NCBI GenBank assembly: GCA_002825515.1
Contig: PJET01000001.1
Span: 1-64,000, forward strand
Direction of reading: 5' to 3'
Source of the DNA: Candidatus Thorarchaeota archaeon MP11T_1
GTDB taxonomy: Archaea > Asgardarchaeota > Thorarchaeia > Thorarchaeales > Thorarchaeaceae
DNA: 64,000 nucleotides
This document shows positions 36,076 to 44,947 of the stretch, one piece after another. The position numbers were made by a program, and so were the translations under genes. Positions within the stretch are counted from its first letter, which is position 1. Every line of letters begins with the position of its first letter. Under the pieces are notes generated by a model, which was not told the origin of the DNA, searched no databases, and saw only the letters and a program-made list of their open reading frames with translations.

Positions 36076-37074
36076 TCATGTATTGGCATTCTTTGGTGTA
36101 AGAAAGCCACCCTTTGAAAAGTCAAAGAATACACGTTCATCTTCACCTAGTGTCAATCTAACTGCTTTAGAATCGTCAGCTCTTCCAAAGAGGGTGGTGG
36201 AAAGACCATGTGCTTGTGCAATCCGATTCACGCCCGGAAGATTACTTTCAGGCGTAGCTACAAGAAAACCTAGTGAGATAAACATCCGAATCCAGTCTTC
36301 CAGTGGAATGTCAAATGGTCGAGTTGCATCAAGGGAGTCTAAATTCAGTGTACCGCCGCATCCAGAATATTCCAACATCATACCAGCTGTTCCTATTACT
36401 CCTGCAACAGAAACATCCTTGGCCGCTGTCAACAACTTTTCACTAGCGAGTTCATTCATCACTGAGAGTCTGTGGACAATCTCCTCAGATGTCCGACCTG
36501 TTACCGAGTCCCAACCCAGTGTGTAGCTCTCACCTCTCTGCCCAACTTTATCAAACAACAGAACCAAAACATTGCCTGACTCAGCTCCGCCGGCAGTAAG
36601 AAGATTGGTTTTCATCACTTTACCTGTTGCAGAACCAACAACATATGTAGAGTTTGACCGAGGGTTTGTGTGCCCTCTAACAATGGGTACGTGAAAGATC
36701 TGGGACCCAGTAATTAAACCATCAAGTAACTCCTCTCCAATTTTTGGATCAGAATATGATAGCGCTACAGCAAAGGATGTTGGTGTTCCACCTGCTGCGT
36801 AGATATCCATCATATTAGCTAGAACAGCGTTGAATCCTGCGGCCCGAGGATAGTTTAGACAAAGATCTTCAACGATTCCATCGGTGGTCAAGAGTACATA
36901 CTCGTCAGACTCTGTTCCGATTGCGGCTGAGTCCTCACCAAGACTGTGTGGAGTGTTGCCATTGAAGGATTCTAAACGAAGTCTATCAAATATGGATGGA
37001 AGGACGAACTTCCGAGAGATTCCATCAAAGCTCAAGAGGAGCCTTACAATCTCATCGAGACGGTTCAAGTCCAA
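36076..37074 (-). CDS. PurM-like (AIR synthase-related) protein, methanogenesis marker 2-like
   Basis: A 332-residue ATP-binding protein of the PurM/ThiL/SelD/HypE superfamily. LGEDSAAIG resembles the Mg/ATP loop, LLTTDGIVEDL and MMDIYAAGGTPTSFAVALS are superfamily signatures. It resembles the AIR synthase-related methanogenesis marker 2 group. It lacks the N-terminal Cys/Sec loop of selenophosphate synthetase, so it is not an obvious SelD even though the Sec cluster is only 3 kb away. TTG start at 37074. Product and substrate unknown. Confidence 0.72.
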   Translation of the reverse strand: MDLNRLDEIVRLLLSFDGISRKFVLPSIFDRLRLESFNGNTPHSLGEDSAAIGTESDEYVLLTTDGIVEDLCLNYPRAAGFNAVLANMMDIYAAGGTPTSFAVALSYSDPKIGEELLDGLITGSQIFHVPIVRGHTNPRSNSTYVVGSATGKVMKTNLLTAGGAESGNVLVLLFDKVGQRGESYTLGWDSVTGRTSEEIVHRLSVMNELASEKLLTAAKDVSVAGVIGTAGMMLEYSGCGGTLNLDSLDATRPFDIPLEDWIRMFISLGFLVATPESNLPGVNRIAQAHGLSTTLFGRADDSKAVRLTLGEDERVFFDFSKGGFLTPKNANT

Positions 37075-37084
37075 TCACTCTAAA

Positions 37085-37225
37085 CTAGGGAACCAGTGTT
37101 GTTGGACCAGGAAGTAAGCCAAGTGCAAAAGCAGCTTGACCAAGTAGAATACCTATTCCTAGGAGAGATATTCCGACCATGAAGTAAATGAGCGCCCGCA
37201 TCTCGGGGCGGATTTCCTCGAACAC
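37085..37225 (-). CDS. Tiny single-helix membrane protein
   Basis: A 46-residue protein starting at GTG with MFEEIRPEMRALIYF, followed by one hydrophobic stretch of about 28 residues and the end LPGPTTLVP. It sits ten bases upstream of the PurM-like gene start on the same strand. It is below usual gene-finder cut-offs. It is not Sec61-beta or SecE by motif, and no family is known to me. Confidence 0.5.
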   Translation of the reverse strand: MFEEIRPEMRALIYFMVGISLLGIGILLGQAAFALGLLPGPTTLVP

Positions 37226-37305
37226 TTTAGTTCACCTTCGTTGAACAGCGAGTTACGTGTCACTTATAGACATTACGCAGTGAAAACTGCTAAAGGACAA
37301 TTCTT

Positions 37306-37605
37306 TCATCTCAGCTTGAATTTTTTTGCAATGTCTTTTGGCATCGAATCAGGATACGGGTCATCAAGTCTTACATGTACCTCTTTTGGTACCGGTATAA
37401 TTGCTTGATTGCACTTCCCATCCTGTGTCAATTTACGTATTGCGCACTTGGAATGAATACACCAGCCTTGATCACACTCTTCATCAATCCAAGTACACCA
37501 GACTATTTTCTTATTTCCTTGATTCCTGATCTTAAGAGCAGGAGGTTTCTTTGTACATACAAATTTTTCACACAGAGCTGTACATTCTACATTGTTGCTG
37601 ACCAT
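37306..37605 (-). CDS. Cysteine-rich small conserved protein
   Basis: A 99-residue protein with nine cysteines: CTALCEKFVC, WCTWIDEECDQGWCIHSKC and DGKC. The spacing suggests one or two metal sites, zinc or Fe-S. ATG 37605 follows GGAGCGG; a TTG at 37620 lies inside that site and is less likely. The family is unknown to me. It sits with other small unknown genes on the minus strand. Confidence 0.62.
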   Translation of the reverse strand: MVSNNVECTALCEKFVCTKKPPALKIRNQGNKKIVWCTWIDEECDQGWCIHSKCAIRKLTQDGKCNQAIIPVPKEVHVRLDDPYPDSMPKDIAKKFKLR

Positions 37606-37633
37606 CGCTGACCGCTCCAAAGTTTGATTATGT

Positions 37634-38434
37634 TCACCTCACCTCAGCAATCCTGAGTAGCGATATCAAACGTTTTTGACCACCTTCTACAATCTTGATG
37701 CTTCTTTCGAGCCTTGTTTTTGATGAATCATAAGCGTCACGAGATATGTCTCCAATCTTGAACTTGGCCTCGACCCTACTGAGCTCCTTGTTAAGGGTCT
37801 TGATTGTCTTTTTAGTGCCTTTCACCCATTTCTTCGCAGTTTTTATCGCACTCTTAAGATTCTCATGGAGGTCCTTAATTGAGTGAAGTATCTCACGTCG
37901 CTGTTCCTTGTAGACACTCTTATCGACAGTACTTGAAATAGCTTCAAGCTTCTCAAGTCGTTCCTCATCCCGATCCAGAGCATCTAGCACCCGTTCTAAG
38001 ACCAACGGTGTTGAAACAGCAGCTAGTTCTCTTCGACGGTTTTTAGTCTTTTCAAATTCATCACGGAGCTCTTCAGCTCTAGCATTGAGCACATCTTTAT
38101 TCGCTTGTTGAAGTTGCAATGCTTGCCTGGTTGCTTTGGTTCGTTCTATAATGCTATCGAGCTCCATATCAACAACATCAAGCTCGGACCTTGACAAAAG
38201 TACAACAGCCGCCTCATTATCCATATCCTCAATTGAAATTTCAAAATGAGGTAGTTCTACCTTTTCAAGCTCTACTGGAGGCGTTATAGATTCAGGTTCC
38301 TCTTCAGAGTTGAACTCAAGTTCTGGAGGCCTGATGGATTCATTTACCTCTAGTGGTTTTCCACAAATCTTGCAGAAACGTCCTTCAGGGACTTCCAGAC
38401 CACAGGAAGGACATGTAACAAGCGTGTCTGACAT
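37634..38434 (-). CDS. Zinc-ribbon and coiled-coil protein
   Basis: A protein of about 266 residues. The N terminus is a zinc ribbon (CPSCGLEVPEGRFCKICGKPL), then an acidic proline-rich linker (about 35-70), then about 190 residues of heptad-rich charged helix with two likely coiled-coil arms separated near residue 165. Such a plan suggests a scaffold or a filament-forming adaptor. It is not recognised; I considered an ESCRT-like or CdvA-like role but see no diagnostic motif. Start ATG 38434; a TTG at 38446 is possible. Confidence 0.65.
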   Translation of the reverse strand: MSDTLVTCPSCGLEVPEGRFCKICGKPLEVNESIRPPELEFNSEEEPESITPPVELEKVELPHFEISIEDMDNEAAVVLLSRSELDVVDMELDSIIERTKATRQALQLQQANKDVLNARAEELRDEFEKTKNRRRELAAVSTPLVLERVLDALDRDEERLEKLEAISSTVDKSVYKEQRREILHSIKDLHENLKSAIKTAKKWVKGTKKTIKTLNKELSRVEAKFKIGDISRDAYDSSKTRLERSIKIVEGGQKRLISLLRIAEVR

Positions 38435-38499
38435 GGCTTTACACAATCCATGATAAAGTTCCTAGCCGGATTCATATCCGTATCTATTATCGATCTTAT

Positions 38500-38817
38500 T
38501 CATGTTAAAGTGCCCAGTCGACTGCTCACTTCATCGAGCTTAGCTTTTGTCGTGACTATTGTATCTGCACCATATGTTGGTAATACTTTCAACTCCTCTA
38601 TAAGAAGAGCTATTGCCTTATTGGAGTCTATCTCCTTCTTATCAATTGAGCCATCGGGAAAAGTAAGCGAGGCTTCTATCCATTTTGTTTTTGTTTCATC
38701 AGAAGGGAAGAGACAGTAGATGTAGTCGTCGTTGCTGCAGATAAACGAGGGAGTGTTCTCCCAAGCTTGAGCCAACAGCACACCAAAAGCCTTTGCATTT
38801 TCAGCCTTATCAGCCAT
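38500..38817 (-). CDS. Unknown small protein
   Basis: A 105-residue acidic soluble protein starting at ATG 38817 with GAGG nine bases upstream. The sequence (SFICSNDDYIYCLFPSDETKTKWIEASLTFPDG) does not recall any family. It lies between the coiled-coil protein gene and endA, all on the minus strand. Confidence 0.5.
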   Translation of the reverse strand: MADKAENAKAFGVLLAQAWENTPSFICSNDDYIYCLFPSDETKTKWIEASLTFPDGSIDKKEIDSNKAIALLIEELKVLPTYGADTIVTTKAKLDEVSSRLGTLT

Positions 38818-38900
38818 CAAGATAACCTCTGGGGCCAGATATTGTGTCGGACAAAGTAATTGCGAACTTAATTGTTTTGCTCATGGACTAAATTGCAAAA

Positions 38901-39464
38901 CTATGGTCTATGCCAGACAAAGGAATAGTAAGCGACCTCAGCATTTTCTTTGACGGTAGCAATGATGAATTTTTTCCTCACACTTGTTGCTAATCGTCCA
39001 GCCCGAACAATATCAAGCGGAACTACACCTTTCCTCTGAGGAATTACATGAACAAGAAAGGGTGCATGGTCTTTCCCCGGACCAAATTCATAGACAGCGA
39101 AATCAGTGCCAAACTTCAACCCAGGTCGTACAATATACCCATGTTCACGTAGCTGCGAATATACAATGAAACGGTCTTTGAACTCATCCGACCATTCGGA
39201 TCCGAGTTTTAGAAGATCCTCGACACTCAGAACTTTGTCTTCATCATTTCTTCGAACATTCAGTCTTTTTTGTTGAGTGAGGTATACGCACTCGATTAAT
39301 GATAACTCGAGAGGTTTGTCGAAAACTGAAGACTTGGGTTTTCTTATCCCCACGGGTTGACCAAAATAACCTTCTTCATAAAGTTGCATACCATAATCAG
39401 GGTCCCAGACGATTCCTCTGTCGCCTACAAGTCTGGCTTCTGCAACAGTGGATGTCTTTTCCAA
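38901..39464 (-). CDS. endA: tRNA-splicing endonuclease
   Basis: Cuts introns from pre-tRNAs at bulge-helix-bulge sites. The catalytic half is clear: RFIVYSQLREHGYIV, then KFGTDFAVYEFG with the Tyr, GKDHAPFLVHV with the His, and GRLATSVRKKFIIA with the Lys. The length is 187 residues, matching the alpha4 or alpha2beta2 subunit sizes of archaea. The frame starts at TTG 39464. An N-terminal domain of about 80 residues precedes the catalytic part. Confidence 0.9.
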   Translation of the reverse strand: MEKTSTVAEARLVGDRGIVWDPDYGMQLYEEGYFGQPVGIRKPKSSVFDKPLELSLIECVYLTQQKRLNVRRNDEDKVLSVEDLLKLGSEWSDEFKDRFIVYSQLREHGYIVRPGLKFGTDFAVYEFGPGKDHAPFLVHVIPQRKGVVPLDIVRAGRLATSVRKKFIIATVKENAEVAYYSFVWHRP

Positions 39465-39482
39465 TTCATGGCACCGACTATT

Positions 39483-40145
39483 TCAGCTGTTGAGCGTAAG
39501 TGAGAGAGTTCGAATCACGAGTGCTGCATCCTCACCAAAGTTAGCTATATCCTCTAACATGTTTATGAAATCTCGAAACCGGAGCATTACAGCAAGGGGG
39601 ATTTCTACGGGATACAATAAGGATAGAATCTTTCTCTGTACGATGTCTATTTGTTTCTCAAGTTTGCAAATCTCGTCAGCACGTTTCATGGACTCTTCCA
39701 TATTGATAGAGAGAAAGCGTACTGCTTCTCTTTGTGCAGATAGCTGGGAGCTCATCAGCTTTCCCAGTTCTGCTATATTCTCTTTTAATTCACCATCTGG
39801 TGTCCAATGCTCAACAACTGCTGCAAGGTGATAGCATGCAATTTCTGCACCATCCACTGATTTGTCATTGTAAAATACGAGCTTCAGGAGATCTTCACGT
39901 TGCATCAACGAACTTGCTTTAGCTAGTTCATTGAGTATAGTGCGCTTCAGAACATCACCCTTTTCTTCAAGATTTGTGATCTTCTCAAGTTCTTCAGTCG
40001 CAATGGACTTCTTGCCGTCTAACCAATCAGTGATTGCATTGACTACTATTTTATGGGCTGATACTGCTACACGAAAATGCTCGTCTAACATCTGTGTTAT
40101 GTTTCCTAGCTCAGAGCTGATGAATCGTCCATTATCGAGAACCAT
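39483..40145 (-). CDS. PhoU/DUF47-family protein
   Basis: A 220-residue all-helical protein of the DUF47/PhoU-like group. The repeat-like segment with EEKGDVLKRTILNEL and the second ADEICKLEKQIDIVQRKIL near 165 are typical E/D-rich metal-coordinating helices. Such proteins are usually next to phosphate transporters (PitA); none is found here, the neighbour being uppP, which releases phosphate. The ATG at 40145 was chosen; the open frame upstream is atypical and overlaps the uppP start on the other strand. Confidence 0.75.
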   Translation of the reverse strand: MVLDNGRFISSELGNITQMLDEHFRVAVSAHKIVVNAITDWLDGKKSIATEELEKITNLEEKGDVLKRTILNELAKASSLMQREDLLKLVFYNDKSVDGAEIACYHLAAVVEHWTPDGELKENIAELGKLMSSQLSAQREAVRFLSINMEESMKRADEICKLEKQIDIVQRKILSLLYPVEIPLAVMLRFRDFINMLEDIANFGEDAALVIRTLSLTLNS

Positions 40146-40227
40146 AATGCGCACCTCTATTGTGCTGAGTCGGTTGGAGTAGCTTTTTAATTCTTCTGGA
40201 CCTTGACCAAAACAGGAGAAAAGAATA

Positions 40228-41028
40228 GTGGAGCTCTGGCAGCTTATCGTTGCTCTCATCCAGGGACTTGTAGAATGGCTTCCAATAAGCAGTGAGGGAC
40301 AGGTCGTCCTGTTCTTGTACAACTTTTCATCTGTTTCCACGGAAGAGATCTTCTCTCTTGTAGTCTGGCTTCATCTTGGAACTGCTCTTGCGGTGGTTGT
40401 TAGGTATCCAAGAGTCATATTTGAAATACTAAGCTTCAAAGACCAAAAACTGCTGAGGCTCCTTCTTCTGGCTACGATAGGCACTGCTGTTACTGCATTG
40501 CCTCTTTACTTCTTTCTGAAAAGCAGCTTGACACCCATGCATGGTGAACTCTTGAACGTAGTAGTAGGAGTATTGTTGTTGATTACAGCGATTGTCTTGT
40601 ATCTACCAACTAGACAGGGTGAGGAAAAGAATACTGAAATTGAGCGAGCAGTTGAGAATACAGAAGCGGCCGCAACTGGACTTGTGCAGGGATTGGCTGT
40701 ACTACCTGGCTTGAGTAGGTCAGGAGTTACTATATCCGCACTTCTGATGCAGAGAGTAGACAAAGAAACTGCAATGAAGTTCAGTTTCTTGATGAGTGTA
40801 CCTGCAGTTTTAGCCATCCTTGTTTTGGAGATTATGACTGGAAGCACGATTCCTGCAGGCATAGGTACAGTTGATTTCATAGTGATTGAAGGTCTAGTTT
40901 TTGTGACAGGTCTCATATCAATGGAATTTCTGTTGAAGCTTGCAAGAAGAATCAGTTTCTGGAAGTTGTGTCTTGTCCTTGCAGTTGTTGCAATCTTCTT
41001 TGGTATCCCAGCATTGACTCAATTATAG
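40228..41028 (+). CDS. uppP: Undecaprenyl-diphosphatase-like protein (UppP/BacA)
   Basis: A polytopic membrane phosphatase of 266 residues that recycles polyprenyl diphosphate. The two catalytic segments are visible: ALIQGLVEWLPISSEGQ near residues 8-24 and GLAVLPGLSRSGVTIS near 152-167. In archaea it presumably acts on the lipid carrier used for glycan or S-layer glycosylation. GTG start at 40228. The gene is divergent from the PhoU-like gene. Confidence 0.88.
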   Translation: MELWQLIVALIQGLVEWLPISSEGQVVLFLYNFSSVSTEEIFSLVVWLHLGTALAVVVRYPRVIFEILSFKDQKLLRLLLLATIGTAVTALPLYFFLKSSLTPMHGELLNVVVGVLLLITAIVLYLPTRQGEEKNTEIERAVENTEAAATGLVQGLAVLPGLSRSGVTISALLMQRVDKETAMKFSFLMSVPAVLAILVLEIMTGSTIPAGIGTVDFIVIEGLVFVTGLISMEFLLKLARRISFWKLCLVLAVVAIFFGIPALTQL

Positions 41029-41031
41029 AAA

Positions 41032-41751
41032 TCACTCAGTCCTTTTCTGGAACATTATAGCTATAGGTGAATTAGCTTTTCGCCATTCTGCAAGCTTACC
41101 TTCATAATTAAGAGGAATTGGATGGCGACCATGATTACCAACCACGATGAACAATGTTCCTACTCTGGCTTGTTTAAGAAGCACCTTGATCCAATTATCA
41201 GTCCTACGAACAATCTTCTCGAGTAATGTCTTGGGAGGTGTTCTATGACCATATTGTGCATAGAGACTCTCAAAGTCTAAGAAATGAAGATATAGGAGCT
41301 CGCTCTTGAAGATGTGTTTTGTCGCCTCAATATAGGTAGCCATATCGTCACGTGGACGCACAGTATATGATGGGTCGAAATCCCATTGAAGCATATCTTC
41401 TTCGCGACAAATTACGCGAGTCAGTTTCCCATGGTTCTTGACATGTTTGATAAGGTGAAAATCTGTTCTGTGTCCCCTTAGGAGTCTTTTGATGAGGGGC
41501 AGCGCATACGGATCATTCGTTTCAAGTAGAGCCAAAGCTTCCATGTTCTTGATGAGTGCCTCAGGTTTGTACACCACAGCCTCGAAAAGTCCGAAATTAT
41601 CAATCATAATGATCACTACAGCTTTTGGATTGAACTTCTTTAGCAACTCCTGATTCGGAGGAAAGAGGCCTTCAGGAATCTCTACACCTAAAAGTTTCAA
41701 GACAGTTGAAGGAAACTCCAATGCTGTAGTTCGGACCTGTGGAAACGACAT
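41032..41751 (-). CDS. Alkaline-phosphatase-superfamily-like protein
   Basis: A 239-residue protein with traits of the alkaline phosphatase superfamily: VVIIMIDNFGLFE (metal-binding Asp), LYLHFLDFESLYAQYGHRTP, and TLFIVVGNHGRHP where phosphodiesterases carry SDHG. The Asp of that last motif is Asn here, so one metal site may be weakened. Substrate unknown. It is convergent with uppP (three-base gap). Confidence 0.6.
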   Translation of the reverse strand: MSFPQVRTTALEFPSTVLKLLGVEIPEGLFPPNQELLKKFNPKAVVIIMIDNFGLFEAVVYKPEALIKNMEALALLETNDPYALPLIKRLLRGHRTDFHLIKHVKNHGKLTRVICREEDMLQWDFDPSYTVRPRDDMATYIEATKHIFKSELLYLHFLDFESLYAQYGHRTPPKTLLEKIVRRTDNWIKVLLKQARVGTLFIVVGNHGRHPIPLNYEGKLAEWRKANSPIAIMFQKRTE

Positions 41752-41926
41752 TCAACATTCCTCTAAGGTATTCCCGTCTTTAAGCCTGCACTACGCTCAA
41801 GAATCTTGTTTGGGCGTGGTCATTATCTTATGTCAATGTTGTTGTTATTATCCAAGCTTCTTTAACCTATGGCCTATGGAAGGGTTAAAAACCCCTGTAG
41901 AAGGAGTGAGCAATAGAGGTAGGTAC

Positions 41927-42883
41927 ATGACCTTAAGGGACATCATTTACAAGGACACAGTCAAGTTCATTCTCTCAGGAGGAAAAGGTGGAGTTGGAAA
42001 AACTAGCAGTGCTGGAGCTATGGCAGTTCTATCAGCTCGTCACGGTTTCCGGACCCTAGTGCTATCTACAGATCCCGCTCATAGCCTTAGTGACAGCTTT
42101 GATCAAGATCTGTCGGGTGGAGAGATTATCCCAATAGAAGGATTTGACAATCTTTGGGGTATGGAGATAAGTACTGAGAAAGGAATGGAAGATTTTCAGA
42201 AAGTAGTAGGTGATGGTGCCATAGGTCCAGAAGCACAGATGGCAGCTGGTCTTATGGGAGATATGACTGGAATGGCACCACCTGGGTCTGATGAAGCAAT
42301 GGCTTTTGGGAAGATTCTTGAATTTCTGGAGGACTCTTCATATGACCGTGTGATATTTGACACCGCACCAACAGGCCACACCTTAAAATTACTTGAATTA
42401 CCAGACCTTCTAGATAGTTGGCTTGGAAAGATACTCACACTGAGACAGCGACTAAGCTCTATGATGGGGGCGCTTCGAGGTTTCTTTGGTAGTGAACAAG
42501 AGGACAACTCTTGGCAAATGATTCAACAGACCAAGGATAAGATACGTGCGGCCAGGATTGAACTCTCTGACCCAGATACCACGCAGTTCATCGTGGTGAT
42601 GATTCCTGAAGCTATGGCAGTTTTTGAAACACAGCGTCTGCTAACAAGTCTCAATTCTTGGCATATCCCTGCAACTCATCTCATAATTAACCAACTAGTT
42701 CCTCCAAACCCAGCATGTGGCTTTTGTTCCAAGAGATATGAGATGCAGCAGTCCAACTTAAGAGATATCAGAGAACTATATTCTGATATGGATCTTACAG
42801 AAGTTCCACTCTTCGATGGAGAAATTAGAGGAGTTGAAGGTCTTACTAAATTGGGTGAGATACTGATTGACGAAGAGGATTAG
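41927..42883 (+). CDS. get3: Get3/ArsA-type ATPase
   Basis: A 318-residue P-loop ATPase. The deviant Walker A SGGKGGVGKT is at 17-26, switch I STDPAHSLSD near 52, FDTAPTGHTLKLLELP near 144. Near residue 265 the CGFC pair and SKRYEMQQSNLRDI match the zinc-binding dimer site and the following helix of Get3, which captures tail-anchored proteins; arsenite-pump ArsA differs there. ATG 41927 follows GAGGT; the frame runs open to 41810 but those residues are not family-like. It is followed at once by a gene for a tiny membrane protein. Confidence 0.88.
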   Translation: MTLRDIIYKDTVKFILSGGKGGVGKTSSAGAMAVLSARHGFRTLVLSTDPAHSLSDSFDQDLSGGEIIPIEGFDNLWGMEISTEKGMEDFQKVVGDGAIGPEAQMAAGLMGDMTGMAPPGSDEAMAFGKILEFLEDSSYDRVIFDTAPTGHTLKLLELPDLLDSWLGKILTLRQRLSSMMGALRGFFGSEQEDNSWQMIQQTKDKIRAARIELSDPDTTQFIVVMIPEAMAVFETQRLLTSLNSWHIPATHLIINQLVPPNPACGFCSKRYEMQQSNLRDIRELYSDMDLTEVPLFDGEIRGVEGLTKLGEILIDEED

Positions 42884-42888
42884 TGAAA

Positions 42889-42993
42889 ATGAAACGTTCT
42901 CTTAAAATAAAAGTAGCAGCAATCTGTTTGATATTACTATTCATAGTATCCTTCGCTATAGCAATTTCAGTCCTCTACCTACCATGGCTGTAG
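42889..42993 (+). CDS. 34-residue tail-anchor-like membrane protein
   Basis: The frame starts at ATG 42889, six bases after the get3 stop, with GAGGA upstream. The protein has a basic N terminus (MKRSLKIK) and then one hydrophobic helix that reaches the C terminus (CLILLFIVSFAIAISVLYLPWL). It has the shape of a minimal tail-anchored protein. Its position in the get3 operon suggests a client or membrane partner, but that is inference. No homologue is known to me. Confidence 0.5.
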   Translation: MKRSLKIKVAAICLILLFIVSFAIAISVLYLPWL

Positions 42994-43004
42994 AGATGGG
43001 ACAA

Positions 43005-43148
43005 CTAAACGCCTTTGACACGTTTCACGACTGGAGGGCGTATCTTGTATAGAATTCTGCCTCCACAGTATGGACATTTCACTCCGGGGAGTGTTTTAAG
43101 ACCCTCTGGTGTCACTTCTCTGTGGCATTTATGACAAACGTAAACCAT
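43005..43148 (-). CDS. rpoP: DNA-directed RNA polymerase subunit P (Rpo12)
   Basis: A 47-residue zinc protein: CHKC near the start and CPYCGG at 25-30, ending with ILYKIRPPVVKRVKGV, which is the diagnostic tail of archaeal RpoP/eukaryal Rpb12. It is a small assembly subunit of RNA polymerase. It follows the radical SAM gene on the same strand after 57 bases. Confidence 0.92.
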   Translation of the reverse strand: MVYVCHKCHREVTPEGLKTLPGVKCPYCGGRILYKIRPPVVKRVKGV

Positions 43149-43205
43149 TCCAGTCACCAATGGTTTTCGCGGAGTAAGACAATATGAAGCTTTTCTTAGG
43201 GCAAA

Positions 43206-44804
43206 TCATGAATCTGATGTTCTACTTACAACTTCTCCTTCAACAAGACCACTGCTGAGTACTTGAGTGACTCTGACTAAAAGAAGAGAGCCAGCTGAGA
43301 AACCACCTGAAACTGTCATAAGTGGACCCTCCTCGAGGGGATAGACCATTGTGAACCCATGATGCGTCCTTGATGGCTCTGCAGCAATTCCTCGTATCAA
43401 CTCACCAAGGTATTGGTCTTTCTTCTTGCGATTGATATTCTCAGCCTCTTTTCGAAGTATCAAGCCAAATTCGTCAGTTAGTGATGAGTCTGGATAGTTT
43501 GCGAATGCAGAACCAGGCAACGACCTGAAGCCGTACAATATTATTCTCTCTGCACCAGCCTCACTCACAGTACGCATTAGCTTGACTGATTGTTCTACTG
43601 TTTCAGCTGTTTCACCAGGCAGTCCATAAATCAAGTAGACAAAGGGTGTCATGCCATGAGCTCTAGCTACCTTTACAGCACGAATGACATCTTCTGGAGT
43701 TCCACATTTGCCAATCTGACGCATATGATACTCAGATCCCGTTTCTAATCCAATATTCGGAGAACTGGAAATCATAGATTTCTTGAGAGTCTGAGCGACC
43801 ACATCTGTAAACAAGCATGCTTTCATATTTTCAACACCGATGTGGACAGACCCTTCAGAAACCTGAGGTAGTGAGTTGAGTTTGACAAGTAGGTCTTCAA
43901 TTGCTACAAGATTTGCGGGCGGTTTACATGGATCTGTTAAAGGCTCAGGTCCTCTCATGTAATCTAAGAAATCCGGGGCTTCTAGGATGATTCGATGAAC
44001 GCCTAGGTCTAATAGCTCTGTTACCTCTTGAATTATGGAATTCGAAGTTCGACTTCGTGGAGGCCCCCAAGTGCCCGGAACACTACAGAACCCACATCCA
44101 GGTGGAATGTCCTCAGGACAATCCATTCGTGCAGATGCATCTGCTGAATCGCAATTATCACATTCTGTGCATTCCTTCCCGTTGGAAAGAGGGTATCTTG
44201 TCCGCTTGAAATTTGAACAGCCACGAAGTATCTCAACATATACCTTACAGGCTTGGTAAGCAGGGTAGTCAATGATCCTTGCGGTTGAGGGAGAGAACCT
44301 CACTGATAGTTCATGTGATGAAAGCAGGTTTCTTGGTTTATTGATTCGCGGCTTATTAGCTTCAAGAAAGGCAATACCATCAATGTCTACTAACGGGATT
44401 TCTTCGTCTAGAAAATTATTCTCTATCAATTCGTTGAGAGTTGCCTCGCCCTCACCCATCACAAGAACATCAGGCCTAATCTGTTTGAGGATGCTATCAG
44501 GGTCTGAAGCAATTGGACCACCTAGAAGTATTCTTCCCCTTAACCGGTAATGTTTCCAAGTCTTGACAATTTTCTTGACAGCTATTTGGTCCATTGTCAT
44601 AGCACTTATGGCTATATGATCAAACCGTTTTAGAACTCCTTTCTTTGAGAGTACATCCTCTGCTCGACGGATTGCACATTTAGTTCCATGACTCTCAAAC
44701 ACACCCGCAACTGTACGAGGACCACAACCAACCGAGTCTCTCGAACTTGTGCGTTCTCCTGAGCCTGCGCTTAGGGCATCAATAATTAGAACTTGACCGG
44801 TCAT
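43206..44804 (-). CDS. B12-binding-domain radical SAM protein with a cysteine-rich insert
   Basis: A 532-residue radical SAM enzyme with an N-terminal cobalamin-like Rossmann region (RGRILLGGPIASDPDSIL, DVLVMGEGEATLNEL). The radical SAM cysteines are split: EILRGC is followed by 40 residues, then CGFCSVPGTW. The insert itself has CTECDNC and a fourth Cys, so an extra metal site is likely. The SAM-binding and barrel parts (GLETGSEYHMRQIGKCGTPEDV, FVYLIYGLPGET) are normal. Reaction unknown. GTG or ATG start near 44804, with 143 bases to the divergent aIF1 gene. Confidence 0.85.
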   Translation of the reverse strand: MTGQVLIIDALSAGSGERTSSRDSVGCGPRTVAGVFESHGTKCAIRRAEDVLSKKGVLKRFDHIAISAMTMDQIAVKKIVKTWKHYRLRGRILLGGPIASDPDSILKQIRPDVLVMGEGEATLNELIENNFLDEEIPLVDIDGIAFLEANKPRINKPRNLLSSHELSVRFSPSTARIIDYPAYQACKVYVEILRGCSNFKRTRYPLSNGKECTECDNCDSADASARMDCPEDIPPGCGFCSVPGTWGPPRSRTSNSIIQEVTELLDLGVHRIILEAPDFLDYMRGPEPLTDPCKPPANLVAIEDLLVKLNSLPQVSEGSVHIGVENMKACLFTDVVAQTLKKSMISSSPNIGLETGSEYHMRQIGKCGTPEDVIRAVKVARAHGMTPFVYLIYGLPGETAETVEQSVKLMRTVSEAGAERIILYGFRSLPGSAFANYPDSSLTDEFGLILRKEAENINRKKKDQYLGELIRGIAAEPSRTHHGFTMVYPLEEGPLMTVSGGFSAGSLLLVRVTQVLSSGLVEGEVVSRTSDS

Positions 44805-44947
44805 TATCTATGAGTAAATAGTTCATGGCGGGCTCTTTACTGTTACCAAACCTAATTTTTGCCTAGACTCATAGCACTTTTAAGGCTCTGAGATTACATC
44901 TTGTTCCGGCAGAAAACGATAGCCAAAACTAAGGAGTATAATGCTGC

